Source: Zeimonas sediminis
GTDB lineage: Bacteria > Pseudomonadota > Gammaproteobacteria > Burkholderiales > Burkholderiaceae_E
Length of the DNA stretch: 64,000 nt
Assembly: GCF_023721795.1 (NCBI RefSeq)
Contig: NZ_JAMQYE010000002.1
Coordinates: 186,001 to 250,000 of the forward strand
Direction: 5' to 3'
Shown: positions 53,611-62,197 of the stretch, piece after piece
Numbering within the stretch: position 1 is the stretch's first letter
How the letters are laid out: the number at the start of each line of letters is the position of its first letter
Notes under the pieces: model-generated
Told to the model about the DNA's origin: nothing
Database searches by the model: none
What the model saw: only the letters and a program-made list of their open reading frames with translations
Position numbers and translations under genes: made by a program

Positions 53611-54972
53611 TTGAACCTGCACCGCATGCTCCAGAAGCGCGCCGCCGACGGCAACCCGATCCGCATCGGCCTGATCGGCGCCGGCAAGTTCGGATCGATG
53701 TACCTGTCGCAGGTCCGGCGCACGCCGGGCATGCACCTGGTCGGCGTCGCCGACCTGTCGCCGCCCCGCGCGAAGGCCGCGCTCAAGCGCGTCGGCTGGC
53801 CGGCTGCGGCGCTCGGCGCGCGCAGCCTGGCCGATGCGGCGAAGAAGGGCACCACGCACGTGCTCGACGACGCGTTCGCGATGATCGCGAGCCCGCACGT
53901 GGACCTGGTCATCGACGCGACCGGCCATCCGTCGGCCGGCATCGCGCACGTGCTGGCCTGCTGCGAGCACGGCAAGCACGTCGTGATGGTCAACGTCGAG
54001 GCCGACGCGCTGGCCGGCCCGCTGCTCGCCAGGAAGGCGCGCGAGGCGGGCATCGTGTACTCGCTCGCCTACGGCGACCAGCCGGCGCTGATCTGCGAGA
54101 TGGTCGACTGGGCGCGCGCCGCCGGCTTCGAGGTGGTGGCCGCGGGCAAGGGCACGAAGTACCTGCCCGAGTACCACGCGTCGACGCCGGCCACGGTCTG
54201 GCCGCACTACGGCATCAGCCCCGAGGACGCGAAGGCCGGCGGAATGAACCCGCAGATGTTCAACTCATTCCTCGACGGCACGAAGTCGGCGATCGAGATG
54301 GCGGCAGTGGCCAACGCCACCGGCCTGACGCCCGCGCCGCAGGGGCTGGAGTTCCCGCCCTGCGGCGTCGACGACCTGGCGCACGTGCTGCGCCCGGCGG
54401 CCGAGGGCGGGCACCTGCACCACCGCGGCCAGGTCGAGGTGATCTCCAGCGTGGAGCGCGACGGCCGGCCGGTGTTCCGCGACCTGCGCTGGGGCGTGTA
54501 CGTGACCTTCGCCGGCGACTCGGACTACGTGCGCCGTTGCTTCAGGGAGTACGGGCTGGTCACCGACAAGACCGGCAACTACACCGCGATGTACAAGCCC
54601 TACCACCTGATCGGGCTCGAGCTCGGCATCTCGGTGGCCTCGGCGGGGCTGCGCGGCGAACCCACCGGCGCGCCCGAGGCGTGGCACGGCGACGTGGTGG
54701 CGACCGCCAAGCGCGACCTGAAGGCCGGCGAGACGCTCGACGGCGAAGGCGGGTTCACCGTCTACGGCAAGCTGATGCCGGCCGCCGACTCGCTGGCCGT
54801 GGGCGGGCTGCCGCTGGGCCTGGCGCACGGCGTGAAGCTCAAGCGCGCGGTGAAGGCGGGCCAGCCGGTCCGCTGGGCCGACGTGGCCTTCGACGCGAAC
54901 GCGCCGGCGGTGAAGTTCCGACGCGAGATGGAGAAGATCTTCGCGAAGAAGGGGAAGGCTGCGCGCAAGTGA
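53611..54972 (+). CDS. Homoserine-dehydrogenase-like NAD(P)-binding protein with SAF domain
   Basis: The 453-residue product starts at TTG after GAGGAAGAAG (MNLHRMLQKRAADG), which matches the usual opening of the family better than the long Arg/Pro-rich upstream extension. GLIGAGKFGSMYLSQVRR is the nucleotide-binding site; DLVIDATGHPSAGIAHVLAC and the central catalytic-like domain follow. A C-terminal SAF domain is seen (KRDLKAGETLDGEGGFTVYGKLMPA). These proteins are often mislabelled as flagellar or homoserine dehydrogenase. Neighbours are a GntR regulator and a PhyH dioxygenase. The substrate is unknown. Confidence 0.86.
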   Translation: MNLHRMLQKRAADGNPIRIGLIGAGKFGSMYLSQVRRTPGMHLVGVADLSPPRAKAALKRVGWPAAALGARSLADAAKKGTTHVLDDAFAMIASPHVDLVIDATGHPSAGIAHVLACCEHGKHVVMVNVEADALAGPLLARKAREAGIVYSLAYGDQPALICEMVDWARAAGFEVVAAGKGTKYLPEYHASTPATVWPHYGISPEDAKAGGMNPQMFNSFLDGTKSAIEMAAVANATGLTPAPQGLEFPPCGVDDLAHVLRPAAEGGHLHHRGQVEVISSVERDGRPVFRDLRWGVYVTFAGDSDYVRRCFREYGLVTDKTGNYTAMYKPYHLIGLELGISVASAGLRGEPTGAPEAWHGDVVATAKRDLKAGETLDGEGGFTVYGKLMPAADSLAVGGLPLGLAHGVKLKRAVKAGQPVRWADVAFDANAPAVKFRREMEKIFAKKGKAARK

Positions 54973-55037
54973 GGCCCGACGCGGGTCGCGGCGAGAGGCC
55001 CCCCGGCGGCCCGGTATCCGGGGAAGGATCGCGCGGC

Positions 55038-56201
55038 TCACAGGCCGCGCGAGACGACCTCCTTCATGATCTCGCTGGTGCCGCCGTAGATGCGCTGGAT
55101 GCGCGCGTCGACGTAGAGCCGGCCGACCAGGTACTCGTTCATGTAGCCGTAGCCGCCGAATAGCTGCAGGCATTCGTCGACGACCTTGCCCTGCAGTTCG
55201 GACGTCCACAGCTTGGCCATCGAGGCGCCGACCGTGTCGAGCCGGCCCGCGACGAGGTCCTCGACGCAGCGGTCGATGAAGACGCGGGCGACCCTGACCG
55301 AGGTCGCGATCTCGGCGAGCTTGAACTTCGTGTTCTGGAAGTCGGCGAGCGGTCGCCCGAAGGCCTGTCGGTCGCGAACGTAGGCGAGCGTGGCCTGGTA
55401 GGCGCCTTCCATGGCCGCCACCGCGCCCACGCCGATGAAGGCGCGCTCGTAGGGCAGGTCGGCCATCAGCTGGTAGAAGCCCTGCCCTTCCTTCTCGCCG
55501 AGCAGGTCCGCCGCCGGCACCCGGACGTCGTCGAAGAAGAGCTCGCAAGTGTCCTGCGCCTTCAGGCCGATCTTGTCGAGCAGCCGGCCAACCCGGAAGC
55601 CTTCGCGCCCCTCGGTCTCGACCGCGAGGATCGACATGCCGCGGGCGCCCTGCGAAGGGTCGGTCTTCGCGACCACCAGCACCAGGCCCGCCAGGAATCC
55701 GTTCGAGATGAAGGTCTTCGCGCCGTTCAGCAGATATTCCTGGCGACCGTCGGGCAATGCGCGCCGCTCGGCGCGCGTGCGGATTCCCTGCAGGTCCGAG
55801 CCCGCGCCCGGCTCGGTCATCGCGATCGCGCCCACCAGGTCGCCGCGCGCCATGCGGGGCAGCCAGCGACGCTTCTGGGCCTCGGTGCCGTGGTTCAGCA
55901 CGTAGTGGGCGACGATGCTGTGCACCGAGGCGTTCATCCCCGAGAGCGCGCGCCGCGACATCTCCTCGCACAGGATCGCCTCGTGCCGGAAGTCGCCCCC
56001 GCCGCCGCCGTACGTCTCGGGAATGTCGGTGCACAGCAGCCCGAGCTCGCCGGCGCGCCGCCACAGCGCGTGGCCGACGTGACCGCGTTCGCGGGCCTCG
56101 GCGTCGCCCGGCTGCATCTCGTGCTCTACGAAGCGGACCACCGTGTCCCGGAAGGTCTCCAGCGAGTCGTCCATCCAGGACGGGCGCAGATCGATCGGCA
56201 T
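55038..56201 (-). CDS. Acyl-CoA dehydrogenase
   Basis: The 387-residue protein has the standard ACAD layout: helical N-domain (GELGLLCTDIPETYGGGGGDFRHEAIL), beta domain (VGAIAMTEPGAGSDLQGIRTRA, LNGAKTFISNGFLAGLVLVVAKTD) and C-domain (QAFGRPLADFQNTKFKLAEIATSVRVARVF; QLFGGYGYMNEYLVGRLYVDARIQRIYGGTSEI). The C-terminal part gives the FAD/ETF contact. It oxidises an acyl-CoA to the enoyl-CoA. The nearest neighbours are on other strands or unrelated, so the substrate remains open. Confidence 0.94.
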   Translation of the reverse strand: MPIDLRPSWMDDSLETFRDTVVRFVEHEMQPGDAEARERGHVGHALWRRAGELGLLCTDIPETYGGGGGDFRHEAILCEEMSRRALSGMNASVHSIVAHYVLNHGTEAQKRRWLPRMARGDLVGAIAMTEPGAGSDLQGIRTRAERRALPDGRQEYLLNGAKTFISNGFLAGLVLVVAKTDPSQGARGMSILAVETEGREGFRVGRLLDKIGLKAQDTCELFFDDVRVPAADLLGEKEGQGFYQLMADLPYERAFIGVGAVAAMEGAYQATLAYVRDRQAFGRPLADFQNTKFKLAEIATSVRVARVFIDRCVEDLVAGRLDTVGASMAKLWTSELQGKVVDECLQLFGGYGYMNEYLVGRLYVDARIQRIYGGTSEIMKEVVSRGL

Positions 56202-56321
56202 GGCGCGGGCCTCGAGAGTCTTCGAAAGGCGGGGCCGCCGAGCGGCGGCACCGTCCGCGATGATGACATCGATCGGGGCGCGCGACTGCGGCGGTCGCCG
56301 CCCGACTGCCGGCCCGCCCGC

Positions 56322-57338
56322 TCAGTCGGCCACCGGCGCCTCGCCGAGGAGCTGCGGCTCGAACGCGTGCAGCGCCGGCGCGCCGCCGGTGTGCAGGAAC
56401 AGCACGTTCTCGCCCTTCCGGAAGTAGCCGCGGCGGCTGAGGTCGATCAGCCCGGCCATCGCCTTGCCGGTGTAGACCGGGTCGAGCAGGATCCCCTCTG
56501 TCCGCGCGAGCATCTGCACCGCCTCGACCATCCTGGTGTTGGGTACCGAGTACTTCGGCCGCCAGTACTCGCCGAAGGTCAGCACCGCGCTGGCCGGCAC
56601 GTCGACCTTCAGCCCCAGCAGATCGGCGACTGCCTGGGCTTCGCGATGGACCAGCGGGTCCTGGTCCGCGGGGTCGCGGCTCACGCCGATACCCACGATC
56701 GGGATGTCGATGTTGTTGCCCAGGAAACCCGCGATCAGGCCTCCGTGCGTGCCCGAGCTTCCCGAGCCGACGACGATGCGATCGATGCGCACCCCCTGCT
56801 CGAAGAACTGCTGCTGCATCTCCTGGGCACAGGCAACGTAGCCGAGCCCGCCCAGCGCGTTGGAGCCGCCGCCCGGGATCACGTAGGCCTTGCGGCCCTG
56901 CGCCGCGAGCTCCTCGGCCACCCGCGCCATCTCGCGATGCATGTCGGTGCCGGCGGGCACCACCGTCACCGCCTCGACGCCCATGAGCCGGAAGAGGAAA
57001 TTGTTGCCGCTGGCGTCGACGCGGTAGCTGCCGGGGACGCGCTCCTCGATCACGAAGCGGCACTTCAGCCCCTCGCGCGCGGCCGCGGCCAGCGTGATCC
57101 GGCAGTGATTGGACTGCGGCGCGCCGCAGGTCACCAGCGTGTCGGCGCCCTTCTCGAGCGCGTCGGCCACCAGGAACTCCAGCTTGCGCGTCTTGTTGCC
57201 GCCCGGCGTCAGGCCGAGCATGTCGTCGCGCTTGACCCACACGTTCGGCCCGCCCAGCGCGCGGCTGAAGTTGGGCATGAATTCGAGCGGCGTGGCGCCT
57301 TGCGTGTAGCGACGCCGGGGAAAGCGTGAGAGATCCAT
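56322..57338 (-). CDS. D-cysteine desulfhydrase / ACC-deaminase-family PLP enzyme
   Basis: This 338-residue fold type II PLP enzyme has FPRRRYTQGATPLEFMPN, VKRDDMLGLTPGGNKTRKLEFL (PLP lysine K49), TCGAPQSNHCRITLAAAA and VGSGSSGTHGGLIAGFLG. The family includes D-cysteine desulfhydrase, ACC deaminase and the L-cysteate sulfo-lyase CuyA; by eye I cannot choose, though CuyA-like is attractive. It releases ammonia and pyruvate plus H2S or sulfite. It lies upstream of the acyl-CoA dehydrogenase gene, next to M81 peptidase and TctC genes. Confidence 0.85.
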   Translation of the reverse strand: MDLSRFPRRRYTQGATPLEFMPNFSRALGGPNVWVKRDDMLGLTPGGNKTRKLEFLVADALEKGADTLVTCGAPQSNHCRITLAAAAREGLKCRFVIEERVPGSYRVDASGNNFLFRLMGVEAVTVVPAGTDMHREMARVAEELAAQGRKAYVIPGGGSNALGGLGYVACAQEMQQQFFEQGVRIDRIVVGSGSSGTHGGLIAGFLGNNIDIPIVGIGVSRDPADQDPLVHREAQAVADLLGLKVDVPASAVLTFGEYWRPKYSVPNTRMVEAVQMLARTEGILLDPVYTGKAMAGLIDLSRRGYFRKGENVLFLHTGGAPALHAFEPQLLGEAPVAD

Positions 57339-57407
57339 CGTTCTTCCTTCAGGAAAGGGTTCGCGGTCGCCGCGCCGTCGGCCCGAGCCGCGCGGCCGGC
57401 CGCGGGT

Positions 57408-58949
57408 TCAGGGCCAGCGGACTTCGTCGTCGATCGGCCAGACGGGCCGCGGCATCCGGGTCCAGGGCAGGGTCTTGAGATTGGGCGTCGTGAGCCCCGG
57501 GCAGTCCACCTCGAGGATCCTGTCGGGCGGTGCGAAGCCGTCGAACGCGGCGCGGAAGTGCCCGCGGCTCTTGACGACCAGCGTGCGCACCTGGCTCGTG
57601 TCGACGCCGAGCGCCTCCAGCTGTGCCGGGTCGAGAAGCTGCTGCCGCTTCGAGATCACCGCGACCCGGATGCCGTCGAGCTCGAGCAGCACCGAGGGCC
57701 CCATCTCGAACGCGGAGCCGGCCAGCAGACCGCGCTTGCCGACGAATCGGCCGTCGCTCGTGGCCAGCACCCGGGCCGGCCACTCGAAGGGCTCGGCGAA
57801 GCGGTCGGCCTCGCAGTCGCGATTGAAGCGGGCCACGAACCGGGCCCCCGCACCGAGTTCCCGGGCCTCGGCGGCGAGCGCCGCATCGGTCTGCACGCCG
57901 CAGACCACGCCGGCGGCGCCCGCCTGCAGCAAGGCGCGCAGCAGCGTGACGGTGTTGCCGCCGCCGCCGCCGCCGGGATTGTCGGCGACGTCGGCGAGGA
58001 TCAGCGGCGGCAGCGCAGCGCATTGTCCTGCTTCCACGGCCGCCGAGACCGCCTCGGCCAGCGGCGTCAGCCGCGACTCGAATCGCCCGCGACGCGCCCA
58101 GACCTCGCCGGCGAGCGCCTGCGCCGTGCGCCTGGCCAGGTCGCGCGCGCCGCGCGCGGCAGAGACGACCACCGAGAAGCCGCACTTCGTGCAGTCCGCC
58201 AGCGCGAAGCCGCCGCACATCGACACGTTCAGGACGTCGCCGCCCACGCGCGACTGGCCGATCTCGACCAGCTCGGCGTAGACGCTGCCCGGCGCGATCA
58301 GCTGCGAGGTCGCCGGCGGCACCAGCGGCAGCTTGACCATCTCGACGACCCCGGGCCCCTTGGCCAGCAGGGTCAGCAAATGGGCCGCAGCCTCTTCGCC
58401 CCGCTCGCGCAGGTCGACGTGCGGATTGGTGCGATAGGCGACGAAGGCCGACAGCGCATCGGTCATCCTGCGCGACACGTTGGTGTGCAGGTCGAAGACC
58501 GCGACGATCGGGACGTCGGGCCCCACGACTGCGCGCAGCCGCGCGAAGAATTCGCCGTCGGGGTCGTCGACCCGGGTGGTCAGCGCCGCGCCGTGCGAGG
58601 AGACGAACAGCGCGTCCAGCGGCATCGCCGCGCGCAGCCTCGATTCGATGTCGGCGACCAGCGACTCGAAGTAGGCGTGATCGACCGGCCCGCCGGGCTG
58701 GGCGGCAGCCATCCTGAGCGCGACCGGCGTCCAGTCGCCGCCCTGGTCCATGCGATCGATGAAGCCGGCGAGGTCTGGCAGCGTGCGCGGCGCGGCCGCC
58801 CGAAACTGCTCTGCGAGCGCCTCACCGGCGAGATCGATGGCCTGTTCGAAGGACTCGCGCGTGGTGACCGGCGACCAGCGGTTGCACTCGATGAAGAAGC
58901 CCGCGATGCCCACCCGGGGCGCGCCGGCGCGCGACTTCGAGGCGGACAT
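57408..58949 (-). CDS. M81 family metallopeptidase (MlrC-like)
   Basis: The 513-residue protein has RVGIAGFFIECNRWSPV, FVSSHGAALTTRVDDPDGEF, PIVAVFDLHTNVSRRMTDAL, YRTNPHVDLRERGEEAA and LADVADNPGGGGGGNTVTLLRAL. These hold the metal-binding Glu/His/Asp residues of M81. The founding member MlrC cleaves linearised microcystin; most others are of unknown substrate and occur with Bug receptors and peptide importers, as here. It is 3 bases after the TctC gene. Confidence 0.9.
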   Translation of the reverse strand: MSASKSRAGAPRVGIAGFFIECNRWSPVTTRESFEQAIDLAGEALAEQFRAAAPRTLPDLAGFIDRMDQGGDWTPVALRMAAAQPGGPVDHAYFESLVADIESRLRAAMPLDALFVSSHGAALTTRVDDPDGEFFARLRAVVGPDVPIVAVFDLHTNVSRRMTDALSAFVAYRTNPHVDLRERGEEAAAHLLTLLAKGPGVVEMVKLPLVPPATSQLIAPGSVYAELVEIGQSRVGGDVLNVSMCGGFALADCTKCGFSVVVSAARGARDLARRTAQALAGEVWARRGRFESRLTPLAEAVSAAVEAGQCAALPPLILADVADNPGGGGGGNTVTLLRALLQAGAAGVVCGVQTDAALAAEARELGAGARFVARFNRDCEADRFAEPFEWPARVLATSDGRFVGKRGLLAGSAFEMGPSVLLELDGIRVAVISKRQQLLDPAQLEALGVDTSQVRTLVVKSRGHFRAAFDGFAPPDRILEVDCPGLTTPNLKTLPWTRMPRPVWPIDDEVRWP

Positions 58950-58952
58950 CGC

Positions 58953-59945
58953 TCACTCCGGCTTGATGCGTTCGGCGATCGGCCGGTAGGCGGCGGCCTC
59001 GGCCTCGAAGAAGGCCTTCGCCTCCTCGACCGACAGCGGCCGGGCCAGCGCTGCGCCGGCCTTCTGCAGGGTCGCCTGGGTCTTCGGCTGCATCAGGACC
59101 TCGTTGATCGCCGCGTTGAGCCTGCGCACCACGGCGTCCGGGGTGCCCGAGCGCGCGAAGACCATGCCCCAGGTCTGCAGGTCGAGCGACTTCAGCGATT
59201 CGGTCTCGCCGAAGGACTGCGTGTCCTTCAGCGCCGGGATGCGCTCGCGCGACGACACGCCCAGCGCCTTGATCCGGCCGGCGCCGACCAGCGGTGCGAC
59301 GTTGGGCGCGGTGGTCACGCCGACGTCGATCTGCCCGGAGACGACGTCGTTGACGATGTTCGAGCCGCCGCGATAAGGGATGTGGACCATGAAGGTGGCG
59401 GTGCGCGCCTTCACGGTCTCGGCCATCACGTGCTGGAAGGTGCCCACGCCGGGCGATCCGTAGGTGAGACCGCCGGGGCGCTTGCGCAGCATCGCGACCA
59501 GTTCGTCCATCGTATTGGCCGGGAAGTCCGGGCGCGTCACGAACGCCACCGGTGTCTTTCCGGTCATCGCGATCGGCAGCAGGTCCTGGCTGCGGTAGCG
59601 CGCCGCGGCCGCGTTGACGATCGGCACCATCACCGTTTCGCTGAGGCTGCCGTAGAGCAGCGTGTGCCCGTCGGTCTCGGCGCGAAGCAGCCTCTGCACG
59701 CCGAGCGCGCCGCCGGCGCCCGCGACGTTCTCGACGATCACCGGCTGGCCGAGCCGGCTCGAGAGATCGGAAGCGATCAGCCGGGCACCGAAGTCGGACG
59801 CGCCGCCGGCGTTGTAGGGCACGATCAGCGTGATCGGCCGCGACGGCCAGGCCGGCTGCGCGAGCGCGGCGCCGTGAAGCGCGGCAGCGACGGCGGAAGC
59901 GGCGGCGACCGCGAAGAAGTGGCGTCGGGTGGTCCGGTTCGTCAT
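58953..59945 (-). CDS. Bug/TctC-family solute-binding receptor
   Basis: The 330-residue protein starts at MTNRTTRRHFFAVAAASAVAAALHGAALAQ, a Tat-like signal; the Arg-rich upstream extension is rejected. Then WPSRPITLIVPYNAGGASDFGARLIASDL, NVAGAGGALGVQRLLRAETDGHTLLYG and IPYRGGSNIVNDVVSGQIDV follow the Bug fold. The gene precedes the M81 peptidase gene on the same strand, so the receptor may bring in a compound processed by the peptidase and the PLP lyase. Confidence 0.92.
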   Translation of the reverse strand: MTNRTTRRHFFAVAAASAVAAALHGAALAQPAWPSRPITLIVPYNAGGASDFGARLIASDLSSRLGQPVIVENVAGAGGALGVQRLLRAETDGHTLLYGSLSETVMVPIVNAAAARYRSQDLLPIAMTGKTPVAFVTRPDFPANTMDELVAMLRKRPGGLTYGSPGVGTFQHVMAETVKARTATFMVHIPYRGGSNIVNDVVSGQIDVGVTTAPNVAPLVGAGRIKALGVSSRERIPALKDTQSFGETESLKSLDLQTWGMVFARSGTPDAVVRRLNAAINEVLMQPKTQATLQKAGAALARPLSVEEAKAFFEAEAAAYRPIAERIKPE

Positions 59946-60041
59946 GGGTGGTCTCCTCGCTGGAATGCACCGCGATCCTGAACCGGGCGAGACTTCGTGG
60001 TAAGAGGCATTTTCGCCAAGCTGCATGGCAGAATCGCCACC

Positions 60042-61142
60042 ATGTCCAAGCCCGTCCCGAAGCCGGTCACGTCTCCACGCGCGGCGCGCGCCGCCAGGCC
60101 GGGCCATGGGTCAGGCGAACAGGCACCGCCGCCGCGCCGCCCGCTCCGGGTCGAGATCCTCGCCTGCGACGACGCGATGCACGGCCCGGCAATGGCAGCG
60201 ATCGACGTGATGGCGATCGCCAACATCCTCGCGTCGATGCGAGGCCGGCGGTCGGCGGCCGTGCACTGGCAGTGGCGAAGACCGGACGGCAAGGCGGCCC
60301 CGCGAAACCTGCCCGCATCGGGCGCGCGCGGCCGCGCGGCCGACCTCCTGATCGTGCCGGGCTGGCAGGCGCGCAACGGCCCGCACCTCGACGCACTGGT
60401 CCGCAGGGACCGCGCCGCCATCGCCCGAGTGCGCGAGGTCCACGAGTCCGGCGGCCATGTGCTGGGCATCTACACGGGCGTGGCGATGCTGGGCGCCGCG
60501 GGCCTGCTCGACGGCCGCGACGCGGTCGTGCCCTGGCCGTTCGTCCAGTCGGTCAAGCGGCAGGCGCCGCTGCTCAGGCTGGAGGCCGGCGAGGGATGGA
60601 TCTGCCGCGACCGGATATGGACCTGCGACTCGCCGGCTCTGGTCACCGAGGCCATGGTGTCGGTGCTCAGGGAGCTCGGTCTGCAGGCGCTGTCCGACTC
60701 GGTCGGCCATGTGCTGCTGCACTCGCGCGAGCGGCAGCGGCTGTCGGGGCAGGTCGCCGCGACCAGCACGACGCGGATCGGCGCCGGCACGCTGGAGCGG
60801 GCCCGCCGCTGGCTCGAGGACCACCTCGACCGGCCCTACAGCCTGGAGGAAACCGCCCGGGCCGCGGCGACCAGCAGCCGCTCGCTGCTGCGGCACTTCC
60901 GGGCCGCGCTCGGCACGACCCCGCTCCAGTACCTGCACGAGGTGCGCGCCATGCGCGCGCGCATGCTGCTGGAGACCTCCTACCTGCCGGTGGACGGCAT
61001 CGCCGAGCTGTGCGGCTATCGCGACACGGCCATGTTCCGGCGTGTCTTCGAGAAGTCGACCGGCATGACGCCGTCGGCCTATCGCGAGAAGTTCCGGCTG
61101 CGCGACCGCCGGCGCGAGTGGGGCCGCGACCTGCGCGCCTGA
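60042..61142 (+). CDS. GlxA-type AraC-family transcriptional regulator
   Basis: The 366-residue product starts at MSKPVPKPVTS. The N-terminal domain is DJ-1/PfpI (class I glutamine-amidotransferase-like): VEILACDDAMHGPAMAAIDVMAIANIL, LLIVPGWQ, GGHVLGIYTGVAMLGAAGLLDGR, where the usual nucleophile Cys is replaced by Thr (IYTGV). The C-terminal AraC HTH is LERARRWLEDHLDRPYSLEETARAAATSSRSLLRHFRAAL and ELCGYRDTAMFRRVFEKSTGMTPSAYREKFR. It is divergent from the TctC-M81 genes and likely controls them. Confidence 0.92.
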   Translation: MSKPVPKPVTSPRAARAARPGHGSGEQAPPPRRPLRVEILACDDAMHGPAMAAIDVMAIANILASMRGRRSAAVHWQWRRPDGKAAPRNLPASGARGRAADLLIVPGWQARNGPHLDALVRRDRAAIARVREVHESGGHVLGIYTGVAMLGAAGLLDGRDAVVPWPFVQSVKRQAPLLRLEAGEGWICRDRIWTCDSPALVTEAMVSVLRELGLQALSDSVGHVLLHSRERQRLSGQVAATSTTRIGAGTLERARRWLEDHLDRPYSLEETARAAATSSRSLLRHFRAALGTTPLQYLHEVRAMRARMLLETSYLPVDGIAELCGYRDTAMFRRVFEKSTGMTPSAYREKFRLRDRRREWGRDLRA

Positions 61143-61167
61143 GGCGGCCGCCGCGCGGGCCGGCGGC

Positions 61168-62142
61168 TCAGGCCGCCTTCGCCAGCGCGGCGATCTCGTC
61201 GAGCCGCTTGCGATACTCGCGGCGCAGGCGGTCGACCAGCTCGCCGGCGGGCACGATCGCGTCGACCGCGCCGATTCCCTGGCCGGCGCCCCAGATCTGG
61301 CTCCAGGTCTTGGGCTTCTCGCGCTCGCTGCCGAAGTTCATCCGGTTCGCATTGCGGCTGTCGAGCGCCTCGGGATCCAGCCCGGCGGCCCGGATCGACG
61401 GCTTCAGGTAGTTGCCGTGCACGCCGGAGAAGTAGTCGGTGTACACGATGTCCTGCGCGCCGCTTTCGACGATCATCTGCTTGTACGCCTCGGGCGCGTT
61501 GGCCTCCACGGTGGCGATGAACGGCGAGCCGATGTAGGCGAGATCGGCGCCCATGGCCAGCGCCGCCACGATCGCATCGCCGCGCGCGATGCAGCCCGAC
61601 AAGAGCAGCGGGCCGTCGAACCAGCCGCGGATCTCCTGCACCAGCGCGAACGGGGACTGCACGCCGGCGTGGCCGCCGGCGCCCGCCGCGACCGCGATCA
61701 GCCCGTCGGCGCCCTTCTCGATCGCCTTGCGCGCGAACGTGTCGTCGATGACGTCGTGCAGCACGATGCCGCCGTACGAGTGGACCGCCTCGTTGACCTC
61801 GGGCCGCGCGCCCAGCGAGGTGATGACGATCGGCACCTTGTGCTTCACCAGCACTTCGAGATCGTGCTCGAGCCGGTCGTTCGACCGGTGCACGATCATG
61901 TTCACCGCATAGGGCGCGGAGGGCGCGTCCGGGTGCCGGCGGTCGTGCTCGGCGAGCTCGGCCTCGATCCGCTCGAGCCACTGCGCGAAGGCCTCCTTCG
62001 GCCGCGCGTTCAGCGCCGGGAACGAACCGACGATGCCGGCCTTGCACTGCGCGATCACCAGTTCGGGATTGGAGACGATGAACATCGGCGAGCCGACGAC
62101 GGGCAGGCGCAGGCGGTCGCGCAGGATCGGGGGAAGCGACAT
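61168..62142 (-). CDS. Nitronate monooxygenase (2-nitropropane dioxygenase family)
   Basis: The 324-residue FMN TIM-barrel has LPVVGSPMFIVSNPELVIAQCKAGIVGSFPAL, VVLHDVIDDTFARKAIEKGADGLIAVAAGAGGHAG (the AGAGGHAG FMN-phosphate loop, with catalytic His) and DLAYIGSPFIATVEANAPEAYKQMIVES. It oxidises alkyl nitronates such as propionate 3-nitronate. No clear operon partner: the regulator gene is tail-to-tail on one side and the SulP gene lies 55 bases away on the other. Confidence 0.9.
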   Translation of the reverse strand: MSLPPILRDRLRLPVVGSPMFIVSNPELVIAQCKAGIVGSFPALNARPKEAFAQWLERIEAELAEHDRRHPDAPSAPYAVNMIVHRSNDRLEHDLEVLVKHKVPIVITSLGARPEVNEAVHSYGGIVLHDVIDDTFARKAIEKGADGLIAVAAGAGGHAGVQSPFALVQEIRGWFDGPLLLSGCIARGDAIVAALAMGADLAYIGSPFIATVEANAPEAYKQMIVESGAQDIVYTDYFSGVHGNYLKPSIRAAGLDPEALDSRNANRMNFGSEREKPKTWSQIWGAGQGIGAVDAIVPAGELVDRLRREYRKRLDEIAALAKAA

Positions 62143-62197
62143 CGGGAACTCTGCAGGTGGTGGGGCGAGCCGCGGATCTTAACCGCTGGCCGAGGGC

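Noticed and set aside
52831-53614. Several frames in the intergenic gap (up to 218 codons)
   Set aside because: They are translations of the palindromic repeat, repeated in both orientations, with no start signals or domains.
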